NCBI RefSeq assembly: GCF_003600835.1 | Contig: NZ_NQYC01000001.1 | Coordinates: forward strand, 3,262,001-3,326,000 | Length of the DNA stretch: 64,000 nucleotides | From: Bacillus sp. PK3_68 | GTDB lineage: Bacteria; Bacillota; Bacilli; Bacillales; Domibacillaceae | Direction of reading: 5' to 3' | Program-made: the position numbers and the translations under genes | Shown: positions 26,217 through 35,362 of the stretch, in pieces | Numbering within the stretch: position 1 is the first letter of the stretch | Layout of the letters: every line of letters starts with the position of its first letter | Notes under the pieces: generated by a model | What the model saw: only the letters and a program-made list of their open reading frames with translations | Told to the model about the DNA's origin: nothing | Database searches by the model: none

Positions 26217-27071
26217 ATGAGCAAGATAGATTCTCGGCTTTACGACTATTTGGTTGATCACTCGAACGATATTACAGATAAGTGGCTAGCTGCAAGAGAA
26301 GAAAAGAAAGGCTCAGTTTATTCGGCTGATGTTGATGAGTCGATAGAAGAATTACTGCGAAAACAAAATCGGTTAACTAATTTAACGGTAGCTAGCACTC
26401 TTCTTGAAGAAAAAGAGACATTTAAGAAGCAAAAAGATCAATGGGCCCGGGAAGTAGCAGAAAGCAGAGTGGACAGCAATACGCCGATTCATGAAGTGCA
26501 GGCTGCGCTTCGTTCAGCAAGAACCGTGTATTGGCATTTTGTGAAGAAGTTTGTAGAGTTAAATAAGAACGAAGTGACTCATGAGGATATTGTAAGGTGG
26601 GGAACGGTTCTGCATGCGGCGTTTGATGATCTGAATATTAAATTCTCTGAAATGTATTTTAGATTGATGATGAGAAGACTCTCGGCTCAGCAGAGTTTAA
26701 TTGAAGAATTGGGCTCCCCTGTTATTCCGATTGCGGCTTCTAAAGGAATACTGCCGTTAGTTGGTGATATCGATACGGTGCGTGCCAAGAGCATTTTAGA
26801 ACAAATACCTGAAAAGTGTGTAGAAGCAAAAATTTCTCATCTATTCATTGACTTATCTGGCGTATCGATTATTGACACGATGGTTGCCCATCAGATTTTT
26901 CAAATCATCCAGGTTCTAAGCTTATTGGGCATTAAGTCAACCATGACAGGAATCCGGCCAGAAATTGCTCAAACGGCCGTACAGCTGGGTATCGATTTTT
27001 CTGGAGTAGACTCATTTAGCTCCTTGCAGCAAGCATTAGGAAAGCACTCATCCGAAAAGTTAGGTGAGTGA
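26217..27071 (+). CDS. RsbR-type stressosome protein (STAS domain)
   Basis: ATG 26217 has AGGTGGAAGG upstream and is preferred over the earlier frame opening; the product is 284 residues. The N-terminal helical sensor-like domain (about 1-150) is variable. The C-terminal STAS domain (PVIPIAASKGILPLVGDIDT onward) contains LSGVSIIDTMVAHQIF and STMTGIRPEIAQTAV, with the conserved threonines that RsbT phosphorylates in RsbRA paralogues. It probably joins the stressosome that controls sigma-B. No rsbS, rsbT or sigB is nearby, as usual for paralogues. Confidence 0.82.
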   Translation: MSKIDSRLYDYLVDHSNDITDKWLAAREEKKGSVYSADVDESIEELLRKQNRLTNLTVASTLLEEKETFKKQKDQWAREVAESRVDSNTPIHEVQAALRSARTVYWHFVKKFVELNKNEVTHEDIVRWGTVLHAAFDDLNIKFSEMYFRLMMRRLSAQQSLIEELGSPVIPIAASKGILPLVGDIDTVRAKSILEQIPEKCVEAKISHLFIDLSGVSIIDTMVAHQIFQIIQVLSLLGIKSTMTGIRPEIAQTAVQLGIDFSGVDSFSSLQQALGKHSSEKLGE

Positions 27072-27146
27072 TCAGCTGATGGCAGAAAGAGCTAAGTAAC
27101 GAGTCGGAAGCAAGAATGAATAATCACGAACTCAGGAGGGCTGTGC

Positions 27147-28715
27147 ATGTTTATCGCTGGACAAAAGGATATGCAGCAGATGGATGAGTATACAATAGGA
27201 AAGATTGGGCTTCCCGGTGTTGTCTTGATGGAAAACGCGGGAGCGAAGATAGCTGAAGAGGTTCTTTCAGCTTCTTGCTACGAGCATTCGAAAGTAATTG
27301 TGCTCGCCGGGGGAGGAAACAATGGCGGAGATGGTTTTGTCGTTACCCGCAAGCTATTTGATCAAGGGCTGAAGCCTCTTCTTTGCCTGTTGGTCAACCC
27401 TGAACGTGTAAAAGGTGATGCCAAAATCCATCTGGAAGCCTATGTTAACCGGGGACTGCCCATTTTTTATCTTCATGAGCAAGGATTGGACAGGCTTCAA
27501 AATCATTTAAACGAGGCTGATATTATTGTAGATGCGATGTTAGGAACGGGGATAAATGGCCCGGTCAGAGAGCCTTTTCTTCAAGTGATTTCCATGGTCA
27601 ACGAGCATGCTGGAAAGCGCTGCATTATCTCTATTGATCTCCCATCAGGTCTAAATAGTGATAACGGAAAAGTAGAGGGGGCAGCTGTGCAAGCTTCTAA
27701 GACGATCAGCTTTGTATTCCCGAAAAAAGGATTCTTTTTGAATGATGGTCCGGATTGCATTGGAGAATGGAAGGCAGTGGATATTTCTGTTCCACCTTCA
27801 GCGGCACCCATTCTAGGCCTCTCGATGCCACGGTTAATTACCGAATCGCTCGTCAGGGCCAGCCTGCCGAGACGGCCGGCAACTGGCCATAAGGGAACGT
27901 TCGGTCATGTTCTTGTAGCAGGGGGCTCCCGCCAGTACATAGGGGCACCTGTTTTTTCAGCTATAGCATCGCTGCGCAGCGGGGCCGGGTTAACCACGAT
28001 GGCTGTACCCGAAAACATTTATCCAATGGTTGCAGCCAAGCATCCAGAACTATTATTTTTGCCGTTGCCAGAAAAGAATGGTCATTTTTCAATAGAAGCG
28101 ATTAGTGAAATGGCCCCACGCCTTCATGAATTTGACAGTATAGCCGTTGGCCCTGGAATGAGCCGGTTTTCTGACGGTGAAAAATGGATTCGGAAATTAA
28201 TAAAGTCCCTGCCTTCCCAGCCCGTTGTCGTGGATGCAGATGCTTTATATTTAATTCGGAATGAATGGGATATTGTACGTGAGTATGAGGGCCATGTCAT
28301 TTTTACACCTCATCCAGGAGAAATGGCTAGATTATTAAATACAACGGTTAAAGAAATTGAGGCTGACCGCCTTGGGATAGCCAGCGCTTTTGCTGAAGAG
28401 CACCAGCTTTATTTATTGCTGAAAGGGCACCGTTCCGTTATTGCTACACCGAACGGGGAAGTATATATTAATCCAATTGGCAACAGTGCACTTGGAAAGG
28501 GCGGGAGCGGTGATGTGCTGACCGGAATGATTGCCTCCTTTCTTGCCCAAGGAGCCCAGCCTTTAGAGGCGCTCATTTCGGCCAGTTATTTGCATGCAAG
28601 ATCAGGGGAGGAAAAAGCTAAAGCTCTATCTCATTATGGAGTGATGCCTTTCGATATGATCGATGGGGTGTGTGAGCAGCTTAGGGAAATAGAGCAACGA
28701 GAATCGCAGCCATAA
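27147..28715 (+). CDS. nnr: Bifunctional NAD(P)HX epimerase and ADP-dependent NAD(P)HX dehydratase
   Basis: The 522-residue protein has two domains. The YjeF_N epimerase (about 1-215) has GGGNNGGDGFVVTRKL and AMLGTGINGPVREPF. The ribokinase-like dehydratase (about 230-515) has GTFGHVLVAGGSRQYIGAPV, TPHPGEMARLL and NSALGKGGSGDVLTGMIASF. It repairs hydrated NADH and NADPH. The start follows AGGAGGGCTGTGC. It ends in a bidirectional terminator and appears to be transcribed alone. Confidence 0.9.
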   Translation: MFIAGQKDMQQMDEYTIGKIGLPGVVLMENAGAKIAEEVLSASCYEHSKVIVLAGGGNNGGDGFVVTRKLFDQGLKPLLCLLVNPERVKGDAKIHLEAYVNRGLPIFYLHEQGLDRLQNHLNEADIIVDAMLGTGINGPVREPFLQVISMVNEHAGKRCIISIDLPSGLNSDNGKVEGAAVQASKTISFVFPKKGFFLNDGPDCIGEWKAVDISVPPSAAPILGLSMPRLITESLVRASLPRRPATGHKGTFGHVLVAGGSRQYIGAPVFSAIASLRSGAGLTTMAVPENIYPMVAAKHPELLFLPLPEKNGHFSIEAISEMAPRLHEFDSIAVGPGMSRFSDGEKWIRKLIKSLPSQPVVVDADALYLIRNEWDIVREYEGHVIFTPHPGEMARLLNTTVKEIEADRLGIASAFAEEHQLYLLLKGHRSVIATPNGEVYINPIGNSALGKGGSGDVLTGMIASFLAQGAQPLEALISASYLHARSGEEKAKALSHYGVMPFDMIDGVCEQLREIEQRESQP

Positions 28716-28755
28716 AAAAGGAGTACTAAAGTGAGAAACTTTAGTACTCCTTTTT
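28715..28755. terminator. Bidirectional terminator
   Basis: An 18-bp perfect stem AAAAAGGAGTACTAAAGT/ACTTTAGTACTCCTTTTT with a 5-base loop lies between converging genes. It has A and T tracts on both sides. Confidence 0.92.
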
Positions 28756-28756
28756 A

Positions 28757-30016
28757 TTAACAAAATGTATCTGTTGATTTTGGGTTCTTTAATCCAAAAA
28801 GCGGCCGGATAAATAAGGCTGCACACGTACCCAGCATAGCCATAACCATCCACACCCAGCCATGAAGGCTAAAGGAGGCAATCCCGCCGAAATAAGCTCC
28901 GATATTACATCCGAAGGCGAGACGGGAGCCGTAACCCATTAACAGTCCGCCTACGATGGCAGCTGCAGCGACTTTCGGCTGAATTTTTTTCGGCTTGAAC
29001 GTTCCCTGGAAAGCGGCTGAAATAAAAGCGCCTAAAATAATCCCGAAATTCATCACGCTTGTAGAATCGGCTAGAACGGTTTGTTTAAGCGCCTCACCAT
29101 TAGGGCCTGAGAAAAAGCCCCAGCTTGATACATCCACTCCCATAGCCATAAGCGCTTTGCCGCCCCAAAGAGCGAAAGCAGAAGTAATGCCCCATGGAGT
29201 TCCTCTAACAGTCAAGGTTAGTGCATTTAGCAAAGCCAATACAACGGCGGCTGTGATCAATGGCCAAGAGCCACGAAACACTTTTTTCCATCCGGTAGTA
29301 GTTGGCAGAGGCTTCATCATTGGTGGGTTTTTCTTCTTGGCGATTTGCACGGTGATCCAATAGATCGCTGCAAAAAGAATTAATTGAATGGCCAAAGCTC
29401 CAAAGTAACCTAGTCCAGTTGATTCAGCTAAGGAAATAGGCGGCAGTGAAGGCGTGTCCTCCATCCAAAAAGTAAAATGGTAAGCGCCTAGAACAGAGCC
29501 TGCAATAAAAGCAAGAAGTGTTAACAACATTGAAGAGGCTCCGCCACCTACTTGATACAATGTTCCAGAGGCACAGCCGTTTCCGAGCTGCATGCCAATT
29601 CCGAAAATAAATGAACCGAAGATTAAGCTTGTACCAACCGGCGACACATAGCCCGCAGGTGTGACACCGGTAAAGCTAAAACCCGTTCCTAGTATAATGG
29701 CGAACAGGGCGGAAGCAATCGCCAGCATAATCATATGCGCCTGCAGTCCTTGAACGTTTCCAACCGACATTAACCGGCGGAAAGCAGAAGTGAAACCGAA
29801 GCGGGCATATAATAGGGTAACCCCTAAGGCAATGCCGATGATAAATAAGGTTCCCTGTGTCCAGCTTGTCATACTTACAATAGAAGCCAAAAGAATGATT
29901 GCTATAAGAATACCGACTAATGCCAACGGCTTTTGCATCGGATTTAGCCGGGTAACGACCGTCGTTGATTGATGATCCCAATTTGGCGGCGGTGTAGGTA
30001 AAGTTGTTTGTGTCAA
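28757..30016 (-). CDS. YeeE/YedE family transporter, thiosulfate-importer (TsuA)-like
   Basis: TTG start behind AGAGGTGGAATAA. The 419-residue protein has about ten membrane segments. It has the two family motifs with a conserved Cys: GIGMQLGNGCASGTLYQVGG (near residue 145), and RLAFGCNIGAYFGGIASFSL (near 370) followed by HGW. In TsuA these cysteines line the thiosulfate path. No TusA-like partner or rhodanese is adjacent. It could supply sulfur for cysteine synthesis, which fits the sulfur theme of the methionine-salvage block 4 kb away. Confidence 0.82.
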   Translation of the reverse strand: MTQTTLPTPPPNWDHQSTTVVTRLNPMQKPLALVGILIAIILLASIVSMTSWTQGTLFIIGIALGVTLLYARFGFTSAFRRLMSVGNVQGLQAHMIMLAIASALFAIILGTGFSFTGVTPAGYVSPVGTSLIFGSFIFGIGMQLGNGCASGTLYQVGGGASSMLLTLLAFIAGSVLGAYHFTFWMEDTPSLPPISLAESTGLGYFGALAIQLILFAAIYWITVQIAKKKNPPMMKPLPTTTGWKKVFRGSWPLITAAVVLALLNALTLTVRGTPWGITSAFALWGGKALMAMGVDVSSWGFFSGPNGEALKQTVLADSTSVMNFGIILGAFISAAFQGTFKPKKIQPKVAAAAIVGGLLMGYGSRLAFGCNIGAYFGGIASFSLHGWVWMVMAMLGTCAALFIRPLFGLKNPKSTDTFC

Positions 30017-30179
30017 TTATTCCACCTCTTATCCTATTTAAATAGTTGGGATTAACGTTAATTATAATAACTCTTTTTTGACGAAATGTAAATAGAGTGT
30101 GAGATTCCTTTTCGTTACTCAGTTGGAAGCTACTTGAATGATCTATAAAAGCTTAATTAGCTATAGGCAGGAATGGTAA

Positions 30180-30536
30180 TCAGCGATTATAGCCGAATCA
30201 TTAAAAAATGGTGATGCAGAAGTAGAACAAGGAAGCGGGCAAATACAGACATCCGGCGAGATGATCGATAAAGTTAATTCAGCTGTAACGGAGATGGTTA
30301 ACAGTATTAAAACCGTTTCGAACAATTTATCCGATAGTACAGTAAGCGCCTGGAGCATGACTGATTGTGTAGAAGAAATAGCATTGGTTGGGGAAGAAGC
30401 GATGGCAGGGGGAAAGGAGACAGCCGATTCAACCCAACAGTCGAGCGCCACGATGGAAGAGGTGGCGGCAGGATCAAGACAGCTGGCAATATTAGCTGAG
30501 GTAACGAACGGATGAGTTGGGAAGTTTAAAGTTTAA
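30180..30536 (+). pseudogene. Remnant of a methyl-accepting chemotaxis protein C-terminus
   Basis: The frame reads as the end of a chemoreceptor: QTSGEMIDKVNSAVTEMVNS, then QQSSATMEEVAAGSRQLAIL (methylation-helix pattern), then AEVTNG, a TGA stop (30513-30515) and VGKFKV before TAA. This last is the usual terminal ending of these proteins. There is no start, no ligand domain and no membrane segment, and a stop lies just upstream (30177). The highly conserved signalling tip is also missing, so an internal deletion occurred. It is a dead fragment. Confidence 0.7.
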
Positions 30537-30757
30537 ACGAATATATAAAGTCTTTTATTCAGCTTCTTCTTGATTGTTAGTCGTTTTAAAGAAGCTGCTA
30601 GGTAATGTGATTGGCAATTGTCTTCCAAAATTTCGCGAACTCTTGTATATTCATAGTGTATAAGAGAAAAGAGGATGAATAAAGAGAGAATGCAAAGAAA
30701 GGCTTTCTAAAAATGAGTAATTACTGCTGTTTCTTAAAGGCTAAAGGAGGAGAGGAA

Positions 30758-31465
30758 ATGGAGCCCTTTTTAAAGAAGGTCTTTGTTGGCTTGCCGAAAA
30801 CAATCGGAGAAAAAGAGGCCGAGAACCCAATGGAACGAGAGTGGAGAAGCGGAATTTTTAAAGAGCCCGTGCAAGGTCCCATTTGGCTTGGAAAAACAAA
30901 ATTAACGGGAGATGGACAAGCCGATTTAAAAAATCACGGCGGCCTTGAAAAAGCTATATTTGCTTATCCTGTTGAACATTATTCTTATTGGGAGAAGGAG
31001 CTTGGAACACATCGGCTAGTTCCGGGCGGCATGGGCGAAAATTTCTTAATGGAACATCGAACAGAAGAGGGAATTGCAATTGGGGATACGTTCCAAATTG
31101 GGGAGGCCGTTGTGCAAGTATCACAGCCAAGGCAGCCCTGCTGGAAGCCGGCACGCCGCTTTGGAATAAAGAATTTGGCATTATTGCTGCAAAATACCGG
31201 AAAGACCGGCTGGTATTTTCGTGTGCTAAAGGAAGGCTATGTAGAAAAAGGCCAGAGCTTTACTTTATTGGAGCGTCCACTTCCGCAATGGACCGTTGCA
31301 AGGTGCAATGAAATAATGCATGTAGAGAAGCAAAATATAGAAGGAGCAAGTGAGTTGGCACAATGTGGCTTGCTTGCGCCCAACTGGAGGAAAACATTAA
31401 ATAAGCGTGTGGAAAAAGGAGAATTTTCCGATATACGAAAGAGAGTTTTTGGACCGAATGAATAA
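30758..31465 (+). CDS. MOSC domain protein with 3-alpha C-terminal domain (YiiM-like)
   Basis: ATG 30758 has AAAGGAGGAGAGGAA upstream and is preferred over the longer frame. The 235-residue protein has the MOSC pattern: DLKNHGGLEKAIFAYPVEHY, PGGMGENFLME, and the conserved Cys in QPRQPCWKPARRFG. A 3-alpha domain follows (SELAQCGLLAPNWRKTLNKR). MOSC proteins use molybdenum cofactor, usually to reduce N-hydroxylated compounds. It converges with a molybdopterin oxidoreductase gene, a suggestive neighbour. Confidence 0.85.
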   Translation: MEPFLKKVFVGLPKTIGEKEAENPMEREWRSGIFKEPVQGPIWLGKTKLTGDGQADLKNHGGLEKAIFAYPVEHYSYWEKELGTHRLVPGGMGENFLMEHRTEEGIAIGDTFQIGEAVVQVSQPRQPCWKPARRFGIKNLALLLQNTGKTGWYFRVLKEGYVEKGQSFTLLERPLPQWTVARCNEIMHVEKQNIEGASELAQCGLLAPNWRKTLNKRVEKGEFSDIRKRVFGPNE

Positions 31466-31469
31466 TGAA

Positions 31470-31492
31470 GATCACCGGCAAAGCCGGTGATC
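31470..31492. terminator. Hairpin between converging MOSC and molybdopterin genes
   Basis: A perfect 10-bp GC-rich stem GATCACCGGC/GCCGGTGATC with a 3-base loop. It has no good T tract on either side, so its terminator strength is uncertain. Confidence 0.5.
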
Positions 31493-31541
31493 CAAGGCTG
31501 TTGAGAAACTCCCGCTGTCTTTATTGCTCATAATAATCAGT

Positions 31542-33587
31542 TCACTTTACGTTTGTTGCTTCCACATTCACTCGGCCTGAGAAGAAGACAGCTCCGCCGC
31601 CCATATCCGCTATCCGGTCCGGTGTCAAAGAATTGACAAGGTGTTTCTTTCCAGAAATGTCTGACCAGAGCCCTTGGCTTACCACAACACCCGGCAATAC
31701 TTGGTTGCCTATAGACGCCGTTAACTCACATTCTCCTCGATTATTCCATATGCGAACTATCATGCCATCTTTAATTTCTAATCGGTCGGCATCGTGCTGG
31801 TTCATAAATAACTTAGGTGTTTTTTCGAGTTTTATATGCTTCTCATTATTAGAAAAAGTAGAATTTAAAAAGTTATGATTCGGTCCAGGCACAAAGAGAA
31901 AAGGAAAATCTGGCTCCTGTACTAACGGTGTGTATGTAGGAAGAGCCGGGTGGCCATCTGCCTCCATCTTTTCAGAATACAATTCGATTTTACCACTAGG
32001 TGTGCCTAAGTTGTTTAACGGTTTACTTATATTTCTTGCCTTCACAAAGCGCCGGTTCTTAAGCTCGTCATAGGTAATAACAGGGAAGTAAGGATTATCT
32101 ACATTACTTATCGCTTGTTCAATTAACTGTTCATCGGTGTCTTTAAAGGCCTGCTCATCAAATCCCATTGCCTCTGCCAATAAACGGAAAACCTCAGGGT
32201 TCGATTTACTTTCTCCATAAGGAGGGATGACCGGTTCCTGTAAATGAAGATAGTTGTGCCAATAAGATGTATACAAATCTGTGGTTTCAAAAGAGGATGT
32301 CGCTGGCAACACAATGTCAGCAAACATGGCTGTCTCTGTTAAAAATAGATCATGCACAACAGTGAACAGGTCGTCCCGTGCTAATCCGGCCCGGACTTTA
32401 TTGCCCTCTGGTGCTACAACGGCTGGATTGGAATTATAGACAAATAACGAACGAATCGGCCTCTCCAGCTCGAGCAGGGCGTTTCCCAGAAGGTTCATAT
32501 TGATGACCCGCGCTGGTTGTTTTAAAAGGTCCGGGCGTTGCAGTGCTCTCGTATTATAAGCTAGGTAACCAGAATTTGATTTAAGGGCACCGCCACCTTT
32601 TACTCGCCACTGTCCTGTTAAAGCAGGCAGGCAGGCGATCGTACGGACGATCATTCCACCATTATCATGGTGCTGCAAGCCGTTGCCAATACGGATCATG
32701 GAAGGAGAAGCAGTGCCATACATGCGAGCCAGTTTATATATATCATCAACAGGAACGCCTGTGATGTCGGAGACAGTCTGTGGCTCGTAGAGTTCTACAT
32801 GCTTCTCGAGTTCCGCGCATCCAACGGTATATTCTTGTAGGAATGAGCGGTCAACTAAATTTTCCTTATAAAGGATATGCATAATGCCGAGTGCAAGAGC
32901 GCCGTCTGTGCCGGGAAGGATGGGGATGAACCAGTCAGCCATCCTTCCTGTCTGGTTTTTGTGAACATCAATGACAACAATTTTTGCTCCATTTTTACGT
33001 GCTTTTTGTGCAATCGCCATTTGATGCATGTTTGTGCTGACGGCATTGATGCCCCAGATAACAAATAATTTGGTTTCTTCCATTTCCGCAGGGTCCGTTC
33101 CGTAGCTTCCGCCCATTGTATAGCTGTATCCCACAGAGCCGGCAATAGAGCAGATCGTCCGGTCAAGCTGACTTGAACCAAGGTGATAAAAGAAGCGTCG
33201 GTCCATGCCTTCTGCACTCAACTTTCCCATATTTCCATAAAAGCTGTACGGAAGAATCGACTCAGGGCCTTCCGCGGTAATAAGTTTCTTCCATTGGGAG
33301 GCAATCGTTTCAATCGCTTCCTGCCAGCTGATAGGAACAAACTTGCCTTCTCCTTTTTTTCCAGTGCGCTTTAACGGTGTTTTTATTCTCTTGTGATCGT
33401 AGAGGCGTTCGCCCATATTCCTTACTTTATTGCAAATATTCCCCTTCGTTATTGGATGTTGGGGATCACCTGCAATTTTTACGATCTTCCCATCTTTTTT
33501 ATGTATAAACAGCCCGCATTGGTCCGGACAGTCAAGCGAACAAACTGAAGGGACCACACCATTTTCTATGTCGATATATGATTGCAT
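31542..33587 (-). CDS. Molybdopterin oxidoreductase (YoaE-like, formate dehydrogenase/DMSO reductase family)
   Basis: The 681-residue protein has an N-terminal 4Fe-4S site (C16-x3-C20-x3-C24 and C52 in GNICNK) and then the bis-MGD molybdopterin domains (FVIWGINAVSTNMHQMAIAQ, FADIVLPATSSFETTD). A C-terminal dinucleotide-binding domain follows (NHDADRLEIKDGM-type region near residue 590). It lacks a Tat signal, so it should be cytoplasmic. Its closest named relative in my memory is B. subtilis YoaE, of unknown substrate. No electron-transfer or membrane subunit is adjacent. The start is supported by GGGGGATACTGAAT. Confidence 0.82.
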   Translation of the reverse strand: MQSYIDIENGVVPSVCSLDCPDQCGLFIHKKDGKIVKIAGDPQHPITKGNICNKVRNMGERLYDHKRIKTPLKRTGKKGEGKFVPISWQEAIETIASQWKKLITAEGPESILPYSFYGNMGKLSAEGMDRRFFYHLGSSQLDRTICSIAGSVGYSYTMGGSYGTDPAEMEETKLFVIWGINAVSTNMHQMAIAQKARKNGAKIVVIDVHKNQTGRMADWFIPILPGTDGALALGIMHILYKENLVDRSFLQEYTVGCAELEKHVELYEPQTVSDITGVPVDDIYKLARMYGTASPSMIRIGNGLQHHDNGGMIVRTIACLPALTGQWRVKGGGALKSNSGYLAYNTRALQRPDLLKQPARVINMNLLGNALLELERPIRSLFVYNSNPAVVAPEGNKVRAGLARDDLFTVVHDLFLTETAMFADIVLPATSSFETTDLYTSYWHNYLHLQEPVIPPYGESKSNPEVFRLLAEAMGFDEQAFKDTDEQLIEQAISNVDNPYFPVITYDELKNRRFVKARNISKPLNNLGTPSGKIELYSEKMEADGHPALPTYTPLVQEPDFPFLFVPGPNHNFLNSTFSNNEKHIKLEKTPKLFMNQHDADRLEIKDGMIVRIWNNRGECELTASIGNQVLPGVVVSQGLWSDISGKKHLVNSLTPDRIADMGGGAVFFSGRVNVEATNVK

Positions 33588-33796
33588 ATTCAGTATCCCC
33601 CATCATAAAGATTACTTTTCCGATTATAACACAGTAATGGAACATTTAGAATGTTATGAAAAGTTAATTGCTTTCTTTTGATTTATTTCCTATTCTCTAT
33701 TTGAAATAAGCTATATTTGATGGCATCGTTCGCTTTCTTTTCTGTAAAGGCTTCTATCGGCATAAAAGATTGAATAGTCTACTTATTAAAAAAACA

Positions 33797-33825
33797 TTGA
33801 CACGTCTTGGAGAACGTGGCATAAT
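33797..33825 (+). promoter_or_regulatory. Sigma-A promoter of the mtnX-mtnD-mtnW unit
   Basis: TTGACA (33797-33802) and CATAAT (33820-33825) are separated by 17 bases. The S-box begins about 38 bases downstream of the -10. Confidence 0.88.
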
Positions 33826-33862
33826 CCTAGTGAAGTTATAGGAATATAAAAATACGAAATAA

Positions 33863-33968
33863 ACTCTTATCAAGAGCAGGCGGAGGGATGAGCCCTATGA
33901 AGCCCGGCAACCGGCTTATTTTAAGTACGGTGCTAATTCTTACAGCATAAACGCTGGAAGATAAGAAG
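33863..33968 (+). promoter_or_regulatory. SAM-I (S-box) riboswitch upstream of mtnX
   Basis: The core has all S-box hallmarks: CTTATCAAGAG at the start of P1, GGCGGAGGGATGAGCCC, GAAGCCCGGCAACC, GGTGCTAATTC and the closing GATAAGAAG. P1 pairs 33865-33870 with 33960-33965. SAM binding stabilises P1 and lets the terminator at 33980 form. Without SAM, AGATAAGAAG pairs with the CTTCTTAT of the terminator arm. It therefore turns the salvage genes on when SAM is scarce. Confidence 0.96.
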
Positions 33969-33979
33969 TTGTGTTTATT

Positions 33980-34008
33980 AAAACCTCTTCTTATTGAAGA
34001 GGTTTTTT
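33980..34008 (+). terminator. S-box terminator (first copy)
   Basis: AAACCTCTTC/GAAGAGGTTT with a TTATT loop and a T tract. Its left arm includes the antiterminator-pairing sequence CTTCTTAT. Confidence 0.92.
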
Positions 34009-34072
34009 GTTTGTTACAAAAACATAAATATAAATTTTAGTTGTACAGTAAAAGGAAAGAAGTGGTGGCACC

Positions 34073-34738
34073 TTGAGAAAACCCGTCATATTTTGTGACT
34101 TTGATGGTACAGTGACTAAAAAAGATAACATCATTAGCATTATGAAGCAATTTGCTCCGCCTGAGTGGGAGAAATGGAAAGACGGGGTGCTTTCCCAATC
34201 TGTCAGCATTCAGGAAGGCGTCGGAAACATGTTTGCGCTTCTCCCATCTTCCCTTCGAAAAGACATTGTTGAGTATGTTGTAAATACGGCGCAGATTAGA
34301 GAAGGGTTCGGCGAGTTTGTGCAATATACGAAAAGCCAGGGGATTCCCCTTTATATTGTCAGCGGGGGCATTGACTTTTTTGTAAAACCGATGCTTGAGC
34401 CGTTCGATTCTATTGCTGGACTGTATTGTAATGAAGCAGATTTCAGCGGGGAGAATATTCATATTCGCTGGCCGCACGGTTGTGATCAAGAATGCCCGAA
34501 TCAAAATTGTGGTTGCTGCAAACCAGCCATCATTCGCCATACTGCAAATTCGAATATGTACAGCGTTGTGATTGGTGATTCAGTGACAGACTTACAAGCA
34601 GCAAAAATTGCCGATTCTGTTATTGCTAGAGATTACTTATTGGAAAAGTGCAAAGAACTTTCTATTCCTTTTCAGTCATTTGAAACATTTTATGATTGCA
34701 TTGAAATTTTAGAGAAACTAAAAGTAAACATAAAGTAA
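34073..34738 (+). CDS. mtnX: 2-hydroxy-3-keto-5-methylthiopentenyl-1-phosphate phosphatase
   Basis: TTG start at 34073 behind AGTGGTGG. The 221-residue HAD-superfamily protein has the nucleophile motif FCDFDGTVTKKD (Asp9, Asp11) and a later VIGDSVTDLQAAKIAD metal-binding motif. It has a cysteine cluster (CDQECPNQNCGCCKP) in the cap region. Family length and the next genes identify it as MtnX, which removes phosphate to make the acireductone. It is first in an operon under the S-box, and MtnW, two genes on, makes its substrate. Confidence 0.93.
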   Translation: MRKPVIFCDFDGTVTKKDNIISIMKQFAPPEWEKWKDGVLSQSVSIQEGVGNMFALLPSSLRKDIVEYVVNTAQIREGFGEFVQYTKSQGIPLYIVSGGIDFFVKPMLEPFDSIAGLYCNEADFSGENIHIRWPHGCDQECPNQNCGCCKPAIIRHTANSNMYSVVIGDSVTDLQAAKIADSVIARDYLLEKCKELSIPFQSFETFYDCIEILEKLKVNIK

Positions 34739-34805
34739 GCAGCTGTGCTTTTGACAGACTAATAGATAAATTTGGAATATTTATAAAAAATAAGGAGGGA
34801 TAGTC

Positions 34806-35318
34806 ATGACAACTATCAAAATTCAGGGAACAAATGAAGTGATTGAACAACAAGAAGAGGTAGTCTCCTTTTTGCAGCAGCAGGACGTTATTTATGAGCA
34901 TTGGGACATTTCAAAACTTCCTGCACATTTACAAGAAAAATATATTCTAAGCGATGAAGAGAAACAGGAGATTTTAGATGCTTTTGAGACGGAAATTAAA
35001 GACATCTCCGAAAGACGAGGGTACCAAGCGTGGGATGTGATCTCATTAGCGGACCATACTCCAAATCTAGAGGAGCTATTGAAAAACTTCCAGCGTGAAC
35101 ACCATCATACAGATGATGAAGTCCGGTTTATTGCAAGCGGACACGGTGTTTTTGTTATCCAAGGAAAGGATGGCCGGTTCTTTGAAGTGCATCTGAATCC
35201 AGGAGATCTTATTTCAGTCCCTGAAAGTGTCCGTCATTACTTTACCTTATCTGACGACCGTAAAGTAGTTGCCGTCCGCATTTTCGTAACAGAAGAGGGC
35301 TGGGTGCCAGTCTACTAA
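34806..35318 (+). CDS. mtnD: Acireductone dioxygenase (cupin)
   Basis: The 170-residue cupin carries the metal ligands His99-x-His101-x3-Glu105 in EHHHTDDEVRF and His144 in ESVRHYF. With Fe2+ it converts the acireductone to formate and the keto acid KMTB, the methionine precursor. With Ni2+ it makes CO and methylthiopropionate instead. The ATAAGGAGGGATAGTC site precedes ATG. It lies between mtnX and mtnW, while in B. subtilis it is at the end of the mtnWXBD operon, so the order differs. Confidence 0.94.
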   Translation: MTTIKIQGTNEVIEQQEEVVSFLQQQDVIYEHWDISKLPAHLQEKYILSDEEKQEILDAFETEIKDISERRGYQAWDVISLADHTPNLEELLKNFQREHHHTDDEVRFIASGHGVFVIQGKDGRFFEVHLNPGDLISVPESVRHYFTLSDDRKVVAVRIFVTEEGWVPVY

Positions 35319-35362
35319 AACCTAATGAACAAAGTCACAGAATGACAGAGGAGGACAATTGC

